DNA of 64,000 bases from the NCBI GenBank assembly GCA_039566865.1, contig CM076943.1:17787501-17851500 (forward strand). The letters are read 5' to 3'. The position numbers were made by a program, and so were the translations under genes. Positions within the stretch are counted from its first letter, which is position 1; each line of letters opens with the position of its first letter. The notes under the pieces were generated by a model. The model was not told the origin of the DNA. It was given only the letters and a program-made list of their open reading frames with translations, and made no database searches. This DNA comes from Aurelia coerulea. Lineage: Eukaryota > Cnidaria > Scyphozoa > Semaeostomeae > Ulmaridae. Shown piece by piece: positions 20,938 through 33,139 of the stretch.

Positions 20938-21183
20938 ATGGAAGGCGCGATCTATCATGCCCATATCATGATTGATCATGAATTGATATCGTTTCGTTGG
21001 TGTAGATTATGGCAGGCACTTTCAAATGATATAACGTTGCAACCGTACGGTTTGTCAAATCATTCAAACGCGCTATTACTTGAAATGATGCTGTATGGTA
21101 ATGAAAGGTTTTCTGTTGATTCTAATACAGAGATTCTTAAGGCAACTTTAAAATACATAAATGCAACACAACGCTTTGAATAA
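20938..21183 (+). pseudogene. Probable LINE C-terminal fragment
   Basis: The 81-codon segment contains CRLWQALSNDITLQPYGL, EMMLYGNERFS, and ends KATLKYINATQRFE. This resembles the last residues after the RT of some animal LINEs. The 3' sequence that follows (to about 21600) is similar to 33140-33480, supporting a repeat family. No RT lies upstream, so it is 5' truncated. Confidence 0.55.
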
Positions 21184-21600
21184 AATGATGCTACTAATGA
21201 TTAGCTGCTACCTGCAAGGGGGACGTAATTTTAATTTCCTTGTCGTTAGTGTTTCTTTTCCTTGTAAATTCTGTTTCGCATCGGAGGTCGGGCATTTTGC
21301 TTGCCTTGGCCGGTGGCGGGTGAGTTGCGCTCGTGGCATCAATAAATTCATCGCGGTTGCGATGGGTATGTTGGTGCTGCGGGCGCAGCTCGTTTGTTGT
21401 TGGTTGGGGTGGGTGGAGTGCCTGGCATCTGGTGTGAAACAGAATATAGTATAGTATCTTTTAATTTATAAATGTTCGTGGTGTGACTGTATACAGTTTA
21501 ATGTTTCGTGTTTTTAGATATTGGCCATGGGGTAGTCATTGTCTTTCGCTCCCCATGGTATCGTTCCTGTAGTGTCGTATAGTAATTAGAATTAGGTATA
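21184..21600 (+). repeat. Putative LINE 3' UTR with hairpin
   Basis: It follows the ORF fragment directly. CCATGGGG (21525-21532) and CCCCATGG (21551-21558) form a stem around TAGTCATTGTCTTTCGCT. A diverged copy of the same hairpin block, ATGGGGTGGGGGTAGTCATA then CTCCCCACAT, lies at 33368-33410. Confidence 0.55.
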
Positions 21601-22400
21601 GTAGAATGTAAAATATATTGTAAGATTTAATATTTGAATATAAAAAAAAATGATATAAAGCAGTCAGATACCCTCTCCAGCTTTAAAAGGAGAATCAAAA
21701 TCTGTAAAGGAGAGGAATGCAATTGTTCGTAGACTGTGTAGATCTTTCGTGGCTCAGGTTGGGTCCTTGAGCTGATATGAATTTTCTGCTCTGTAAATAT
21801 ACTGACAAACGATAACATTGTAAATGTTGGAAACATTGTAAAAATCTGTAAATTAATGTATTTGTAACTAATTATTCTGTATCTTATTTCCTATAGTACA
21901 AATTTTACTTTCTTAGATAGCAGGCTTAAATTAGCCCTTACCTTATATAGCTATTGTATACATGCATGCCTATCTTAAATAAATGAATAATAATGATTCT
22001 CTCCATACACTCGCTATGGAGGAGCAATCTAAAAACAAAATGCTGGCATAGCTTCGCAGTGCATTATTTGACAGCAACAGCGCGCAAGGTCTTATGGTTA
22101 GCAGAGGGTCTTTCAGCCTCAGCCAAACGCTTTACACGTTTCACTCCAAAACGTTTGGCAAAAATCGAGCTATGCCGAGAACTGTCACGCGAAGGGTGGC
22201 CAAACGCTCTCGATTTTCACTCGACTCCTCTTCGACTTTGTCGTAGCATCGAGTTCTTGTTCGTGACAGCCGAAACAGCAGAGTACCACCGGGTTTCCCG
22301 TCAGAATTCACTTCTTTTCACATTTTCAGCTGCAAAATTCTATCCGTAAGTATGTTGATCGAATTTTTCCCGGCAGAATTTGTGGACATATCAAGCTTTA
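21601..22400. other. Intergenic, unrecognised
   Basis: A 118-codon ORF at 21993-22349 (ATAT-type GC content above its surroundings) has no recognisable domain. It may be repeat-derived. Confidence 0.4.
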
Positions 22401-22405
22401 ATTGA

Positions 22406-22435
22406 CTGGATAACGGGCTAAGCTCGAAACGTCGT
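22406..22435 (+). ncRNA. Hammerhead-ribozyme-like motif (degenerate), copy A
   Basis: GGGCTAAGCTCGAAACGTC matches helix II (GGGC/GCTC, loop TAA), the GAAA core and the ACGTC cleavage side of the minimal hammerheads found in Penelope-like elements. The first core strand, normally CTGATGA, reads CTGGATAAC here, so it is probably inactive. A second copy is at 24360. The call rests on motif resemblance only. Confidence 0.4.
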
Positions 22436-22439
22436 GTTT

Positions 22440-24330
22440 TATCATCTCTGTTCAAGGTACAATTATTTTATTGCTGCGATTAGCAGCCATTTAGACGAGT
22501 TTGAATCTGAAATTTGGGCGATGTGTGGCAGATCCAAACAAAAGAACAAGCAGACAATCGCAGACAATATGTAAACTCATTGGTGCCTGTGATTGGATGG
22601 AACAGCAAAGATGGATTTGACAGAGCGGAGCTATTTGTGATGGGATAAAACACAACAATTGCAGTGCGTCATTGGAAAGGTAATGTTGCTGCATGCATGG
22701 TCGGAGCACAAGATTTAATATTTGAACTGAGAGTGATATCATATTAACTTGCACTGGAGTTTGAGTCATGCTAAGCTGTCTTGAGATATGCAAACAGTTG
22801 GATTGTTCTCAAACTCGAAACTTCCTGTGCAAAACCGCCCCTATGGGGGCACATAACTGGTCTTATACTACCTACTCTTCTGAGCTGCACTCACTTAATT
22901 CTATTAACAGCTAGTTTTAAATAGTTATATTACAATAGCAACATTGTACGACAGGCATACAAAAAGATCGTTTCTGCTTTAATTCTCGTGTTGGTGCAGT
23001 TGATGTGCGACTTCAAATGGGGGAATGGCCAGATTATACAGAATACGATACAGTAACCTGTGCCCTATGTGGTTTGTTAAACGACCAAATTGTTTCATGC
23101 CAGGATTCTTAGGAAAGAGATAATCACCAAAATTTTCTTCAAATTTGTTTTTAATTTTTCAGATAAACTCGTGACGTTAAGAATTTCAGAGTAATTACTA
23201 ACGGGAAGATTTTGGGATTCCAATCCGCCTTGGTTTAATATACAGGCCAATTCTTAAAGATAAGAGAAGATTTTTCTTGCTTTATCGAATCTTGAAAATT
23301 ATTCCATATGGTTTATCTTGGAATCATAGACATGACGAGACGAGATGTCAGCGTCAATATCAGATTACTACGTTAGTATGATAAAGGGTCGTACATGGGC
23401 AGAATAGGCTATTTCATTAAGTACGCGCTCAACCATTTTGTTCATTTCAAATCATTGCCCCACACCGAAGTGGGGCTTTATAGCCCACCGCGCGCATACG
23501 AGGCTGCACTGGCTAGGGCTTCGAATCTCAAATCCTCACATATTTGGAATTTTTCGTCGTAATTACAGGATTGACAAGGTTTTACGCAAGCTTGTTTGAG
23601 AATGGTGGAATGTGATTGGTTTTCTGTCAAAACAGGTTTAATCGGGTTCGCAAGCCATAGATTTACTGCACTCGTTGTAGTTTGTATTTTACTGAGCTGG
23701 ATTATAAAGGAGAATAGAATAATGATGATATCACGCCATATGGTGCTTAACATATTACGTAACGTAATATGTATTCTCTCAGCATACTCTTGTATCTGAA
23801 ACAAAGGGCTTTCAACAGAGGAGGAAATTCTCTTTCTTTCCATGCCAAAAAGGCTCAGGGGTGTCCATAGTAACTGTTTGAGATAAGAACAACAAAGCAA
23901 AACAAACAAATGGTTTTTGGCAAAGCTAGTAGTGGGCAATTTTTGACGGTGAAAAGAAGGAGACCAGCAGAGCATGCCATAGCAGGGGAACAGCATTGGC
24001 CCCTAACTCCCTCAACAAAGCCATGATGCAAACAAGGCCTAGGCCAGTCAGTTAATTTTGCATGACCGATTTTTTAAGAACATGTCGTATATTTTTATGA
24101 ACTGCTATGATTTAGAGTAACCAGCGATACTTCTGTAACAATTCTAATTCACTAAATTAGCAGATTTGATTTTGTTTTTGATGCTTTTGAGGCATTTTCT
24201 TCCCTTGTTATGGACTGATTCTTATGATCTCCTTTCTTCGTTTGGCAACAATGCAATGAAAAGTCGGCTTTTAAGAATCTAATGCCAGAAGGCAAACTTC
24301 AATCTTTTCTCTTTATTTTTTCAAGATTAT
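22440..24330. other. Intergenic between the two hammerhead-like motifs
   Basis: It holds the hairpin GCCCCACACCGAAGTGGGGC at 23457-23476, a 9-bp-arm palindrome at 23749-23769 (CATATTACG TAA CGTAATATG), and ORFs up to 172 codons at 23478-23996 (minus) without a recognisable domain. No RT was found here. Confidence 0.45.
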
Positions 24331-24359
24331 TTTTTGTTATCACACAGTCAATCAGTTAA

Positions 24360-24390
24360 CTTGGTAACGGGCTATGCTCGAAACGTCGTG
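24360..24390 (+). ncRNA. Hammerhead-ribozyme-like motif (degenerate), copy B
   Basis: GGGCTATGCTCGAAACGTC keeps the helix II stem with a TAT loop, the GAAA core and ACGTC. The first core strand reads CTTGGTAAC instead of CTGATGA. It shares TAACGGGCT and GAAACGTCGTG with copy A, which indicates common descent. Confidence 0.4.
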
Positions 24391-24522
24391 CTTATTTCAA
24401 TTCGCATCAAAGTGCTTGTATTTTACGTTATTTACTTGTTTAGTCAATCAGTTATATGCCAAACACTAACATGGTTAATGAGTTATGTTGCAAAGATTCG
24501 AGCCCTGATGCTTTCTGTGGAT

Positions 24523-24969
24523 CCCGGGGGGGGGGGGGGGGGACACTCCCATACTTGACCTGACGGGATGTGCCGCTCAACAGGGTGTCCTTTTGCGGTA
24601 AAAATTATGCGACAGGGTGTCATCTTCTAGCGAAAATTATGCGACAGGGTATTATAACAGGTAAAAAAATTATGCGACAGGGTATCACAAGCAAAAATTG
24701 CGTTCTACACTGTATTTGAGAGGCAAAATTTTTATGCGACAGGGTATCACAAGCAAAAATTGCGTTCTACACTGTATTTGAGAGGCAAAATTTTTATGCG
24801 ACAGGTTATCACAAGCAAAAATTGCGTTCTACACTGTATATGAGAGGCAAAATTTTTATGCGACAGGGTATACTTTTGGCCTATTTTTTATGCGACAGGG
24901 TGCAGGGTGTGGAGAGCTTTTCCGCACACCCCCGTCACTTCCCTAGTCAAGTACCCCCCCCCCCCCGGG
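24523..24969. mobile_element. Poly-G-ended MITE with 8-bp target duplication
   Basis: The ends are inverted: CCCGGGGG... with about 17 Gs, then related TACTTGACC/TACTTGACT and GACGGG-ATGTGC/GACGGGGGTGTGC segments. A perfect CTGTGGAT flanks both sides (24515-24522 and 24970-24977). The interior has three 62-bp tandem units beginning GCGACAGGGTATCACAAGC (24674, 24736 and 24798), and more GCGACAGGGT motifs on either side. An 8-bp duplication fits hAT or P superfamilies. There is no transposase. Confidence 0.8.
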
Positions 24970-25409
24970 CTGTGGATACATGATGTGACAGATTTTATGC
25001 ACAAGTGTCAAATGTTTGGCCCGTACAGAATGGATATGGAATCACTATGTGAAAACTGCAACACTGATCTACCTTTTTAGTGTTTACCATACCTGCTAGA
25101 GATATCTGGTGTGGGGCACCTAGTAGTAACTATTGCTAGTTTATACATAATACCCCTTCAGCTACTATTTTAATACTACGAAAAATATACTGTTATATTA
25201 ATTCATATCATATGCAAACCGAAAGAAAAGCACTGAAGGCAAAAGTCATTGCTGTTCTTCCAGGGATTGGTGTCTTAACTGGCTTTCTGCTCATCAAAAT
25301 GTATTTTTAGTTGCATTTTGAATTGAGACCTTAAGAGCTGAATAGGAAAATCCTTTCTGGCACATTTCAGATTATACCTTGGAATCTGAAGATCTCTTGA
25401 GAATCGAGT

Positions 25410-25410
<1 letters not shown>

Positions 25411-25474
<64 letters not shown>
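25411..25474. repeat. (TAA)n microsatellite
   Basis: About 21 uninterrupted TAA units. A minus-strand ORF here with a poly-tyrosine run is a by-product. Confidence 0.95.
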
Positions 25475-26187
25475 CGAATGTTTTAACAGGATGACCTATC
25501 AGTACAATATATACTGTTATCATTAGGGTCTTGATACTTAATAAATTAATGGTAAAAGATCTAAAAACTAATTGCAAGAGTCCAATACAGTCCAATCCAA
25601 AAATAAAATACTTTTACATCAAATAAAATGATTTTCTAAAAATCATCTAAAAAGAATTCTAGATTCAATCTTTCTGGCACTTAGTGGCAAGTTATTAAAT
25701 TCTTTTCCTGCCAGATAATAAAAACCTATGCAGGCTTTGGAGTATAATAAGTGGAGTATTGGGATCTTGTTGGAATATATTCCAGAGATTTTTGGGGCTG
25801 AGTCTGCCAATCATACAAGCAACTGCGGCTGCCAAAAGGGACCCTTGTGACAATTTCCGTTGCATAAATTCGATGTGTATAAATCAGGGGCCATTCCCAT
25901 TTGAAATCGGACAGCAACTACGCCAACACGAGAACTAAAGCTTGATATATCCACAAAAGTCCGCCGGTAAATTGCCGGAAAAACTCGGCCAATTTAAACA
26001 CACTTACGGGCGGAATTATGCAGCGGAAAAGAGGGGAATTCCGGCGGAAAATTCTGTGGTGTGCTGCTTCAGATGTCATGAGTCATAAAAATATTAACAA
26101 GTTTAACAGATGACTTCGTTAACCTTAAAAAGGAAGAGCAACATGCAAGTCATTACTTCACTGTCGTTTATTATGAATACTGCAACT
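25475..26187. other. Intergenic, nothing recognised
   Basis: No gene, RNA or clear repeat was seen. Confidence 0.4.
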
Positions 26188-26191
26188 TTAA

Positions 26192-26619
26192 AGGACAAGT
26201 CCGGGGTTGGAATAATTGTTCATAAAATGAAAGATCACACTGTTGTGAATGGTGTGTAGTACTTTTTCCAACCTTCTCTGTCTTTTCTCTGCGAAATTGT
26301 GTATTTCAATCTGTGAAATGAGCGAAATGACGTCATTATTCATGACGTAATTTCACCCATTTCGCCTTCGACCTGAACGAAGCTGTTTTCTTATAGAACT
26401 CTCAAGTAATTTCAGACGTCACAATCGAACCTCCAAACCGAGGCTAGCCATTTTATCGCGTTTTCAAAATGGCGACGACATTAGGCCTAACTTATGAAAA
26501 ATGTCGTACGAATTTACAACAGAAAAACACCTCAAAACTTGGGAAGAAGTCACAAGTGATGTTTGGCAGTTGGTAAGGTTGCTTTTTGACATTAATTGTA
26601 GAAACCCCGGACTTGTCCT
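26192..26619. mobile_element. piggyBac-like MITE, copy 2
   Basis: It has the same ends as copy 1 (AGGACAAGTCCGGGGTT) with TTAA at 26188-26191 and 26620-26623. One CRE is intact (TGACGTCA, 26328-26335) and the second is changed to TGACGTAA (26343-26350). The AAAATGGCGACGACA start context and the 35-codon ORF are kept. A small insertion near 26276-26290 accounts for much of the extra length. Confidence 0.8.
26469..26576 (+). other. Conserved 35-codon ORF inside the piggyBac-like MITE, copy 2
   Basis: It starts MATTLGLTYEK and ends GSW before TAA, exactly the length seen at 13058-13165. Changes relative to copy 1 include C-to-R, K-to-N, I-to-T, P-to-S and I-to-M, plus several silent changes. 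Confidence 0.35.
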
Positions 26620-26623
26620 TTAA

Positions 26624-29451
26624 CAATTCGCCTGCGGCCATGAAAAGACGCTCTTTCCTTTTACCCAGTTGATGGACGTCCCCTCATACCAAACTTATAT
26701 GGGCTGCACAAGATTTTTGTAAACAATCGGAAAGTTACGGGACAACCTGCGCACGTGACTGAGCAATGGGTTTTTAATGCCGGCAAATTTCATCGCAGCT
26801 TCTAGGCAAGTTTCATTGTCTATGTTTATGAAATGTGATGGAACTTTTGATACCCAATAAAACTTTCAAATATTCGGCGTTAGAAAAGTAGAACAAATCC
26901 TCCACCAAAGCTTCGATCACCAAGATTGTTGCAGATACTTTGGATTACTATTCTCTATGCAAAAATCACCATTAGCTATATTGTGTTTAGCCTAAATACA
27001 TTCGATGATTTGACACGCAGCGCCACGCAGAGAGGACGGGTTGTACAGCCCCTTTAAGGGTGTCTCAAACAAGTGGTTCGATGTTTGATTGAATATTTAA
27101 AAATAACGCAAAGATGAACGGGTTCCATGGGAAGAACCAATGGAGCCCTTTCAGTATATTTCAAGTCTTTAATATAGACCCAAAGTTCGAACAATACTTT
27201 GGGACACACTTTGAAAATCAGATCTGACTTTGGAAAGTCTACCAGACAGTGTGGGTACCACACACGCCCATTAAATTTTCGCCTGCATGCTTAATTGCTT
27301 AAGTCTGTTGCAAATCTGATAGGACTCTACGACGTCTAGACCGTTTTACAGGCAGAAAAGCGTTAAGTAATTTATTCTGCATGCATAATCATTCGCCGGG
27401 GAAATGATTTTTTCTGTCACGAAACAACGTAGACTTCTGATTGCGCGTTAATTGCTAATTGCTGGTGTCTTCAATCTGCAGCAGATTGCACTCTATTTTT
27501 ATCTCGACAGTCTTCGAGACATCTCTTATGACTGAAAAGTTACGTCAAAATCTCAGTAAAGACAAAAGCTGGTCTAAATTTGAAAAACTGACTGAAAGTA
27601 GGGCGGAGAATTTGAGATAAATCACAATTTGTTGATCGCTTACAATTATGAAGTAGGAGTAAACGACTTCCTTTGGCCTTTGGAGAATTGGTAGCTATGC
27701 TTCATCAATGACTTTTAGTCGACATTTTTCTTGAAGATTCTGAAAACATTGCAGCCTTATCATTGATTGATGTGCAAGTACAAAGAAATTAGTAGTGATT
27801 GCAAACATAAGAGTTTCTAAAATCGACGAGAAGGTATGTTTACGAGAAAATTACTATACTGAAATTATACATCTTTGCATCAAGAAAGTAAGTTCTCTCT
27901 TCTCTTTTAATGGCTTTGAGCACGCCAGTCCAAGTGCTCCGGCACATCCCATCTCGGTGAGAAAAAAGAACCAAAATCTGTTCCCAGACAAAATGCGAAT
28001 CTCCTCCGTACGAAACGTCTCACCAGCGAAACCTCAGCTGCAAATTGTGCTAACCCCGGTGCGAAATTGGGGACAATATTTACACGCAGGCACAGCTCCC
28101 CGCCAAAGATTATACAATCTCTGATACAAATGACACCGAACATCCAAACTCTCACCTGGACGCTTAATGGGGAAATTGTTAGCCTGACCATAAATCGTTC
28201 ATCTTCTTGATAGCGTTTTCCGTCTTTAGAATGCTTGAGAATTCATAAAAACATCTTGTGAACACTTAACCATTTTGCCAAATTTTGGGAAGCCAAGCTC
28301 CAAAAATTACTCTATTCAGTACACTTCAGTATTGGAATAGGACATATTACGTCTCCAAAATTCTTACAAGTTATTGAAATTTCTTAATATGGATATTAAG
28401 TTACGAATGCAAGGATTTGTGCCTAAGACAATTTTTGCCAAAGTTACTTCCCATAGAAATATCAGACAGACTAATTATCTTATCGCTTTTATCCAAAACA
28501 TTCTCATTTGCGCCAGACGCTGGTTTTAGTACAGACTCCTCAATGATCTGAAAGATAGCGTCTATCATTTAAACAAAACAAGAATAAAAAGGAAACAGCT
28601 TTATTGGCACGTTCTGACAAAATAACAACAAGACCATTGTCATTTAGACCCACATAGACACCTCAATCAGCTGGCAGTTGACACATAACACTGGAAAAAG
28701 CTTTATGAGGATATAATTCTTGATATTTCTTATGGAAAATAACAACAGATACTTCGAGAAATTGTTTATAGCGAGGCATCGTCCACTTAGTGAGATAACC
28801 CTTATGTGGTATTTTATCTTAAAAACAAGAAACAGTGGTAATAAATCTAAACTCTGGAATGAAAGAAAACAACACAAATACGCCTTATCAGCTAAAAAGT
28901 AGCAAAATATTTTCAAAAATACATCTTAAAATGATAAGACAGTACTGATAGCTCAGGATTTTTATGAGTAATATAGATAAGAAGGGTGTCATCTAAATTG
29001 TAATGGCATAGTCTGTCGCCGTAGTTTGGCAGCATATTGTGGTTTATTGTCCTGTTTGCTGCTTTTAGCGTCCTTTCTAATTCATTTGACGTCCATCTAA
29101 ACATCTAGACTATGGACGTCGTTAGCTAGCAGGTATCCCAAACAAGTATTTCAGTTTCAAAAATCACCAAAAATCGATTATCAAGCCCATGTTACAATTT
29201 TCTTTTTGATTTATTTTCTTCAACGACCAAAAACATTTATGGACCATGTAATGTTTGTTTGTTTCTTCTCACGAGAGTTTGGAATCAGTACGACCATTTG
29301 GACACATCGATCTTTCAAACGAGGTTTTGACGCAATTTTTATCATATGGCTATAAAGATCTTCAAAATGACCTCAACAGAGTATGCTCGTGTTGATTCTT
29401 CAATACATCCACATCCACGACTGGTCGATTCGATTAAGATCACCGTAAATT
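26624..29451. other. Intergenic, no supported gene
   Basis: ORFs of 60-110 codons (27054, 27795, 27907, 28644) have no recognisable domain. A GTCCAG/GTGAGA donor-like site on the minus strand near 28155 follows a 12-codon open stretch from ATG 28191, which is too little to call an exon. Confidence 0.4.
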
Positions 29452-29712
29452 CATGGGTAGTTAGACACTGCTGGTGTGCTTCTATGGAGGAGCGCTGGAT
29501 AATATGTATCCGCGGGGGAATTTTTTTATAGTACTGCGGAGGAGATATCGGAAGCGAAGAGAGAAGGAGAGAGAAGAAATTATCATTTTAATAGTTTAAT
29601 ATTTTCGTTCTTTCGATATCTCCTCCGCAGTACTACAAAAAATTTCCCCCGCAGATACAAATTATCCAGCGCTCCTCCTTAGAAGCACACCAGCAGTGTC
29701 TAACTACCCATG
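29452..29712. mobile_element. Foldback MITE, family B copy 2
   Basis: The ends CATGGGTAGTTAGACACTGC and complement match copy 1 at 116-411. The flanks GTAAATT and GTAAATC form a 7-bp duplication with one mismatch. Only one GATATCTCCTCCGCAGTACT module is present per arm, so the three-module right arm of copy 1 is an expansion specific to that copy. Confidence 0.8.
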
Positions 29713-30540
29713 GTAAATCTAGCTAGATGTCACTCAACCACCCAGTACATTTTCTTAAAGTCTCTTGTCGCAGAGTCTCGTCCATCCATTCTTTTGTACG
29801 CCCTTTTCACAATTCAAGTTAGGCTTATTATCCATCTAACTATCTCGACTTCAGATGGATCTTCTTAATCAACTATATGGTCGATGTAGACTGATTACAC
29901 GTTCGTAGTTATCGCTATTGATAGACTGATGGACGCTATAACTTGCAGCGTAGTGCCGTCATCCAATTCAATGAACGAAGCGGAAATTGGGACTGAAGTA
30001 GTTAGTCTATGGTCGATGGAAGCTCTGACCCGTTAGCGGTGTCTTAAAGTACTTATGAAAATTTTCACCCAATTGGAAATTTCTTCTGTTAAGGGAAATT
30101 TTAACTTCTAATTTGTTTCAATATCGTTTATCATTATCGATATATTCACTTTTTAATTTTTAAAGCTCTGTCGTCACCAATTATGACTAGGGAATTCTAT
30201 ATCAAAAAATTTGCTGTTTTGCATCAACCATTGGCAGGAACCAAGCAAGACTCGGTCACATGATTGATCTTACTTGTGTCAGTTGAAATAATGCATTTCT
30301 TCATTTCCATGGCAATGGTCTTGGGTCCAGGCCCCAGAAAAGCATTTTGATTAATGAGGTTTTTGATCAGATTAGGAGAAGTAACGTGAATAACTCCACC
30401 TGTATAGTATCATACGCAATGAATTGCAATAAAAAACAACTCCTCCGGAGATTAAAGAGTTTGCTATTCATTTACACGATAGCCAATCGAGTTATATCAG
30501 CCTTTGATAAAACTAGTGTGCAAATACTATAGGCCTTGAC
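29713..30540. other. Intergenic, nothing recognised
   Basis: AT-rich DNA between a MITE and the minisatellite. No supported gene. Confidence 0.4.
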
Positions 30541-33094
30541 AAGCACACAACCATATTTGGGTAAATGATCTATGTCAACAGGAAATAGGGCAATCTTACT
30601 GGCTAGAATTTAAGCACACAACCATATTTGGGTAAATGATCTATGTCAACAGGAAATAGGGCAATCTTACTGGCTAGAATTTAAGCACACAACCATATTT
30701 GGGTAAATGATCTATGTCAACAGGAAATAGGGCAATCTTACTGGCTAGAATTTAAGCACACAACCATATTTGGGTAAATGATCTATGTCAACAGGAAATA
30801 GGGCAATCTTACTGGCTAGAATTTAAGCACACAACCATATTTGGGTAAATGATCTATGTCAGCAGGAAATAGGGCAATCTTACTGGCTAGAATTTAAGCA
30901 CACAACCATATTTGGGTAAATGATCTATGTCAGCAGGAAATAGGGCAATCTTACTGGCTAGAATTTAAGCACACAACCATATTTGGGTAAATGATCTATG
31001 TCAACAGGAAATAGGGCAATCTTACTGGCTAGAATTTAAGCACACAACCATATTTGGGTAAATGATCTATGTCAACAGGAAATAGGGCAATCTTACTGGC
31101 TAGAATTTAAGCACACAACCATATTTGGGTAAATGATCTATGTCAGCAGGAAATAGGGCAATCTTACTGGCTAGAATTTAAGCACACAACCATATTTGGG
31201 TAAATGATCTATGTCAACAGGAAATAGGGCAATCTTACTGGCTAGAATTTAAGCACACAACCATATTTGGGTAAATGATCTATGTCAACAGGAAATAGGG
31301 CAATCTTACTGGCTAGAATTTAAGCACACAACCATATTTGGGTAAATGATCTATGTCAACAGGAAATAGGGCAATCTTACTGGCTAGAATTTAAGCACAC
31401 AACCATATTTGGGTAAATGATCTATGTCAGCAGGAAATAGGGCAATCTTACTGGCTAGAATTTAAGCACACAACCATATTTGGGTAAATGATCTATGTCA
31501 ACAGGAAATAGGGCAATCTTACTGGCTAGAATTTAAGCACACAACCATATTTGGGTAAATGATCTATGTCAACAGGAAATAGGGCAATCTTACTGGCTAG
31601 AATTTAAGCACACAACCATATTTGGGTAAATGATCTATGTCAACAGGAAATAGGGCAATCTTACTGGCTAGAATTTAAGCACACAACCATATTTGGGTAA
31701 ATGATCTATGTCAGCAGGAAATAGGGCAATCTTACTGGCTAGAATTTAAGCACACAACCATATTTGGGTAAATGATCTATGTCAACAGGAAATAGGGCAA
31801 TCTTACTGGCTAGAATTTAAGCACACAACCATATTTGGGTAAATGATCTATGTCAACAGGAAATAGGGCAATCTTACTGGCTAGAATTTAAGCACACAAC
31901 CATATTTGGGTAAATGATCTATGTCAACAGGAAATAGGGCAATCTTACTGGCTAGAATTTAAGCACACAACCATATTTGGGTAAATGATCTATGTCAACA
32001 GGAAATAGGGCAATCTTACTGGCTAGAATTTAAGCACACAACCATATTTGGGTAAATGATCTATGTCAACAGGAAATAGGGCAATCTTACTGGCTAGAAT
32101 TTAAGCACACAACCATATTTGGGTAAATGATCTATGTCAGCAGGAAATAGGGCAATCTTACTGGCTAGAATTTAAGCACACAACCATATTTGGGTAAATG
32201 ATCTATGTCAGCAGGAAATAGGGCAATCTTACTGGCTAGAATTTAAGCACACAACCATATTTGGGTAAATGATCTATGTCAACAGGAAATAGGGCAATCT
32301 TACTGGCTAGAATTTAAGCACACAACCATATTTGGGTAAATGATCTATGTCAACAGGAAATAGGGCAATCTTACTGGCTAGAATTTAAGCACACAACCAT
32401 ATTTGGGTAAATGATCTATGTCAGCAGGAAATAGGGCAATCTTACTGGCTAGAATTTAAGCACACAACCATATTTGGGTAAATGATCTATGTCAACAGGA
32501 AATAGGGCAATCTTACTGGCTAGAATTTAAGCACACAACCATATTTGGGTAAATGATCTATGTCAACAGGAAATAGGGCAATCTTACTGGCTAGAATTTA
32601 AGCACACAACCATATTTGGGTAAATGATCTATGTCAACAGGAAATAGGGCAATCTTACTGGCTAGAATTTAAGCACACAACCATATTTGGGTAAATGATC
32701 TATGTCAGCAGGAAATAGGGCAATCTTACTGGCTAGAATTTAAGCACACAACCATATTTGGGTAAATGATCTATGTCAACAGGAAATAGGGCAATCTTAC
32801 TGGCTAGAATTTAAGCACACAACCATATTTGGGTAAATGATCTATGTCAACAGGAAATAGGGCAATCTTACTGGCTAGAATTTAAGCACACAACCATATT
32901 TGGGTAAATGATCTATGTCAACAGGAAATAGGGCAATCTTACTGGCTAGAATTTAAGCACACAACCATATTTGGGTAAATGATCTATGTCAGCAGGAAAT
33001 AGGGCAATCTTACTGGCTAGAATTTAAGCACACAACCATATTTGGGTAAATGATCTATGTCAGCAGGAAATAGGGCAATCTTACTGGCTAGAAT
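30541..33094. repeat. Minisatellite: 36 copies of a 71-bp unit with higher-order structure
   Basis: The unit starts AAGCACACAACCATATTTGG and ends GGCTAGAATTT. Copies are essentially identical except for one A/G position (unit base 38, TCAACA or TCAGCA); the last copy loses its final two bases. Reading that position, copies 1-18 spell AAAAGGAAGAAAGAAAGA and copies 19-36 spell the same except for a final G. The array is therefore two 1278-bp blocks of 18 units. It has no long ORF and no function can be read from it. Confidence 0.95.
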
Positions 33095-33139
33095 CCCTTT
33101 AAATATGGTTTTGTAGTAAACAAGTGTTCGTGATGGTAG

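Noticed and set aside
25275..25595. 106-codon ORF with a tyrosine run
   Set aside because: The run is the (TAA)n microsatellite read on the other strand.
27907..28191. Possible short first exon MVRLTISPLSVQ with a GTGAGA donor on the minus strand
   Set aside because: Only 12 codons, with no following exon or family match.
30541..33094. CRISPR-like array
   Set aside because: The repeats are contiguous 71-bp units without unique spacers, and the genome is eukaryotic.
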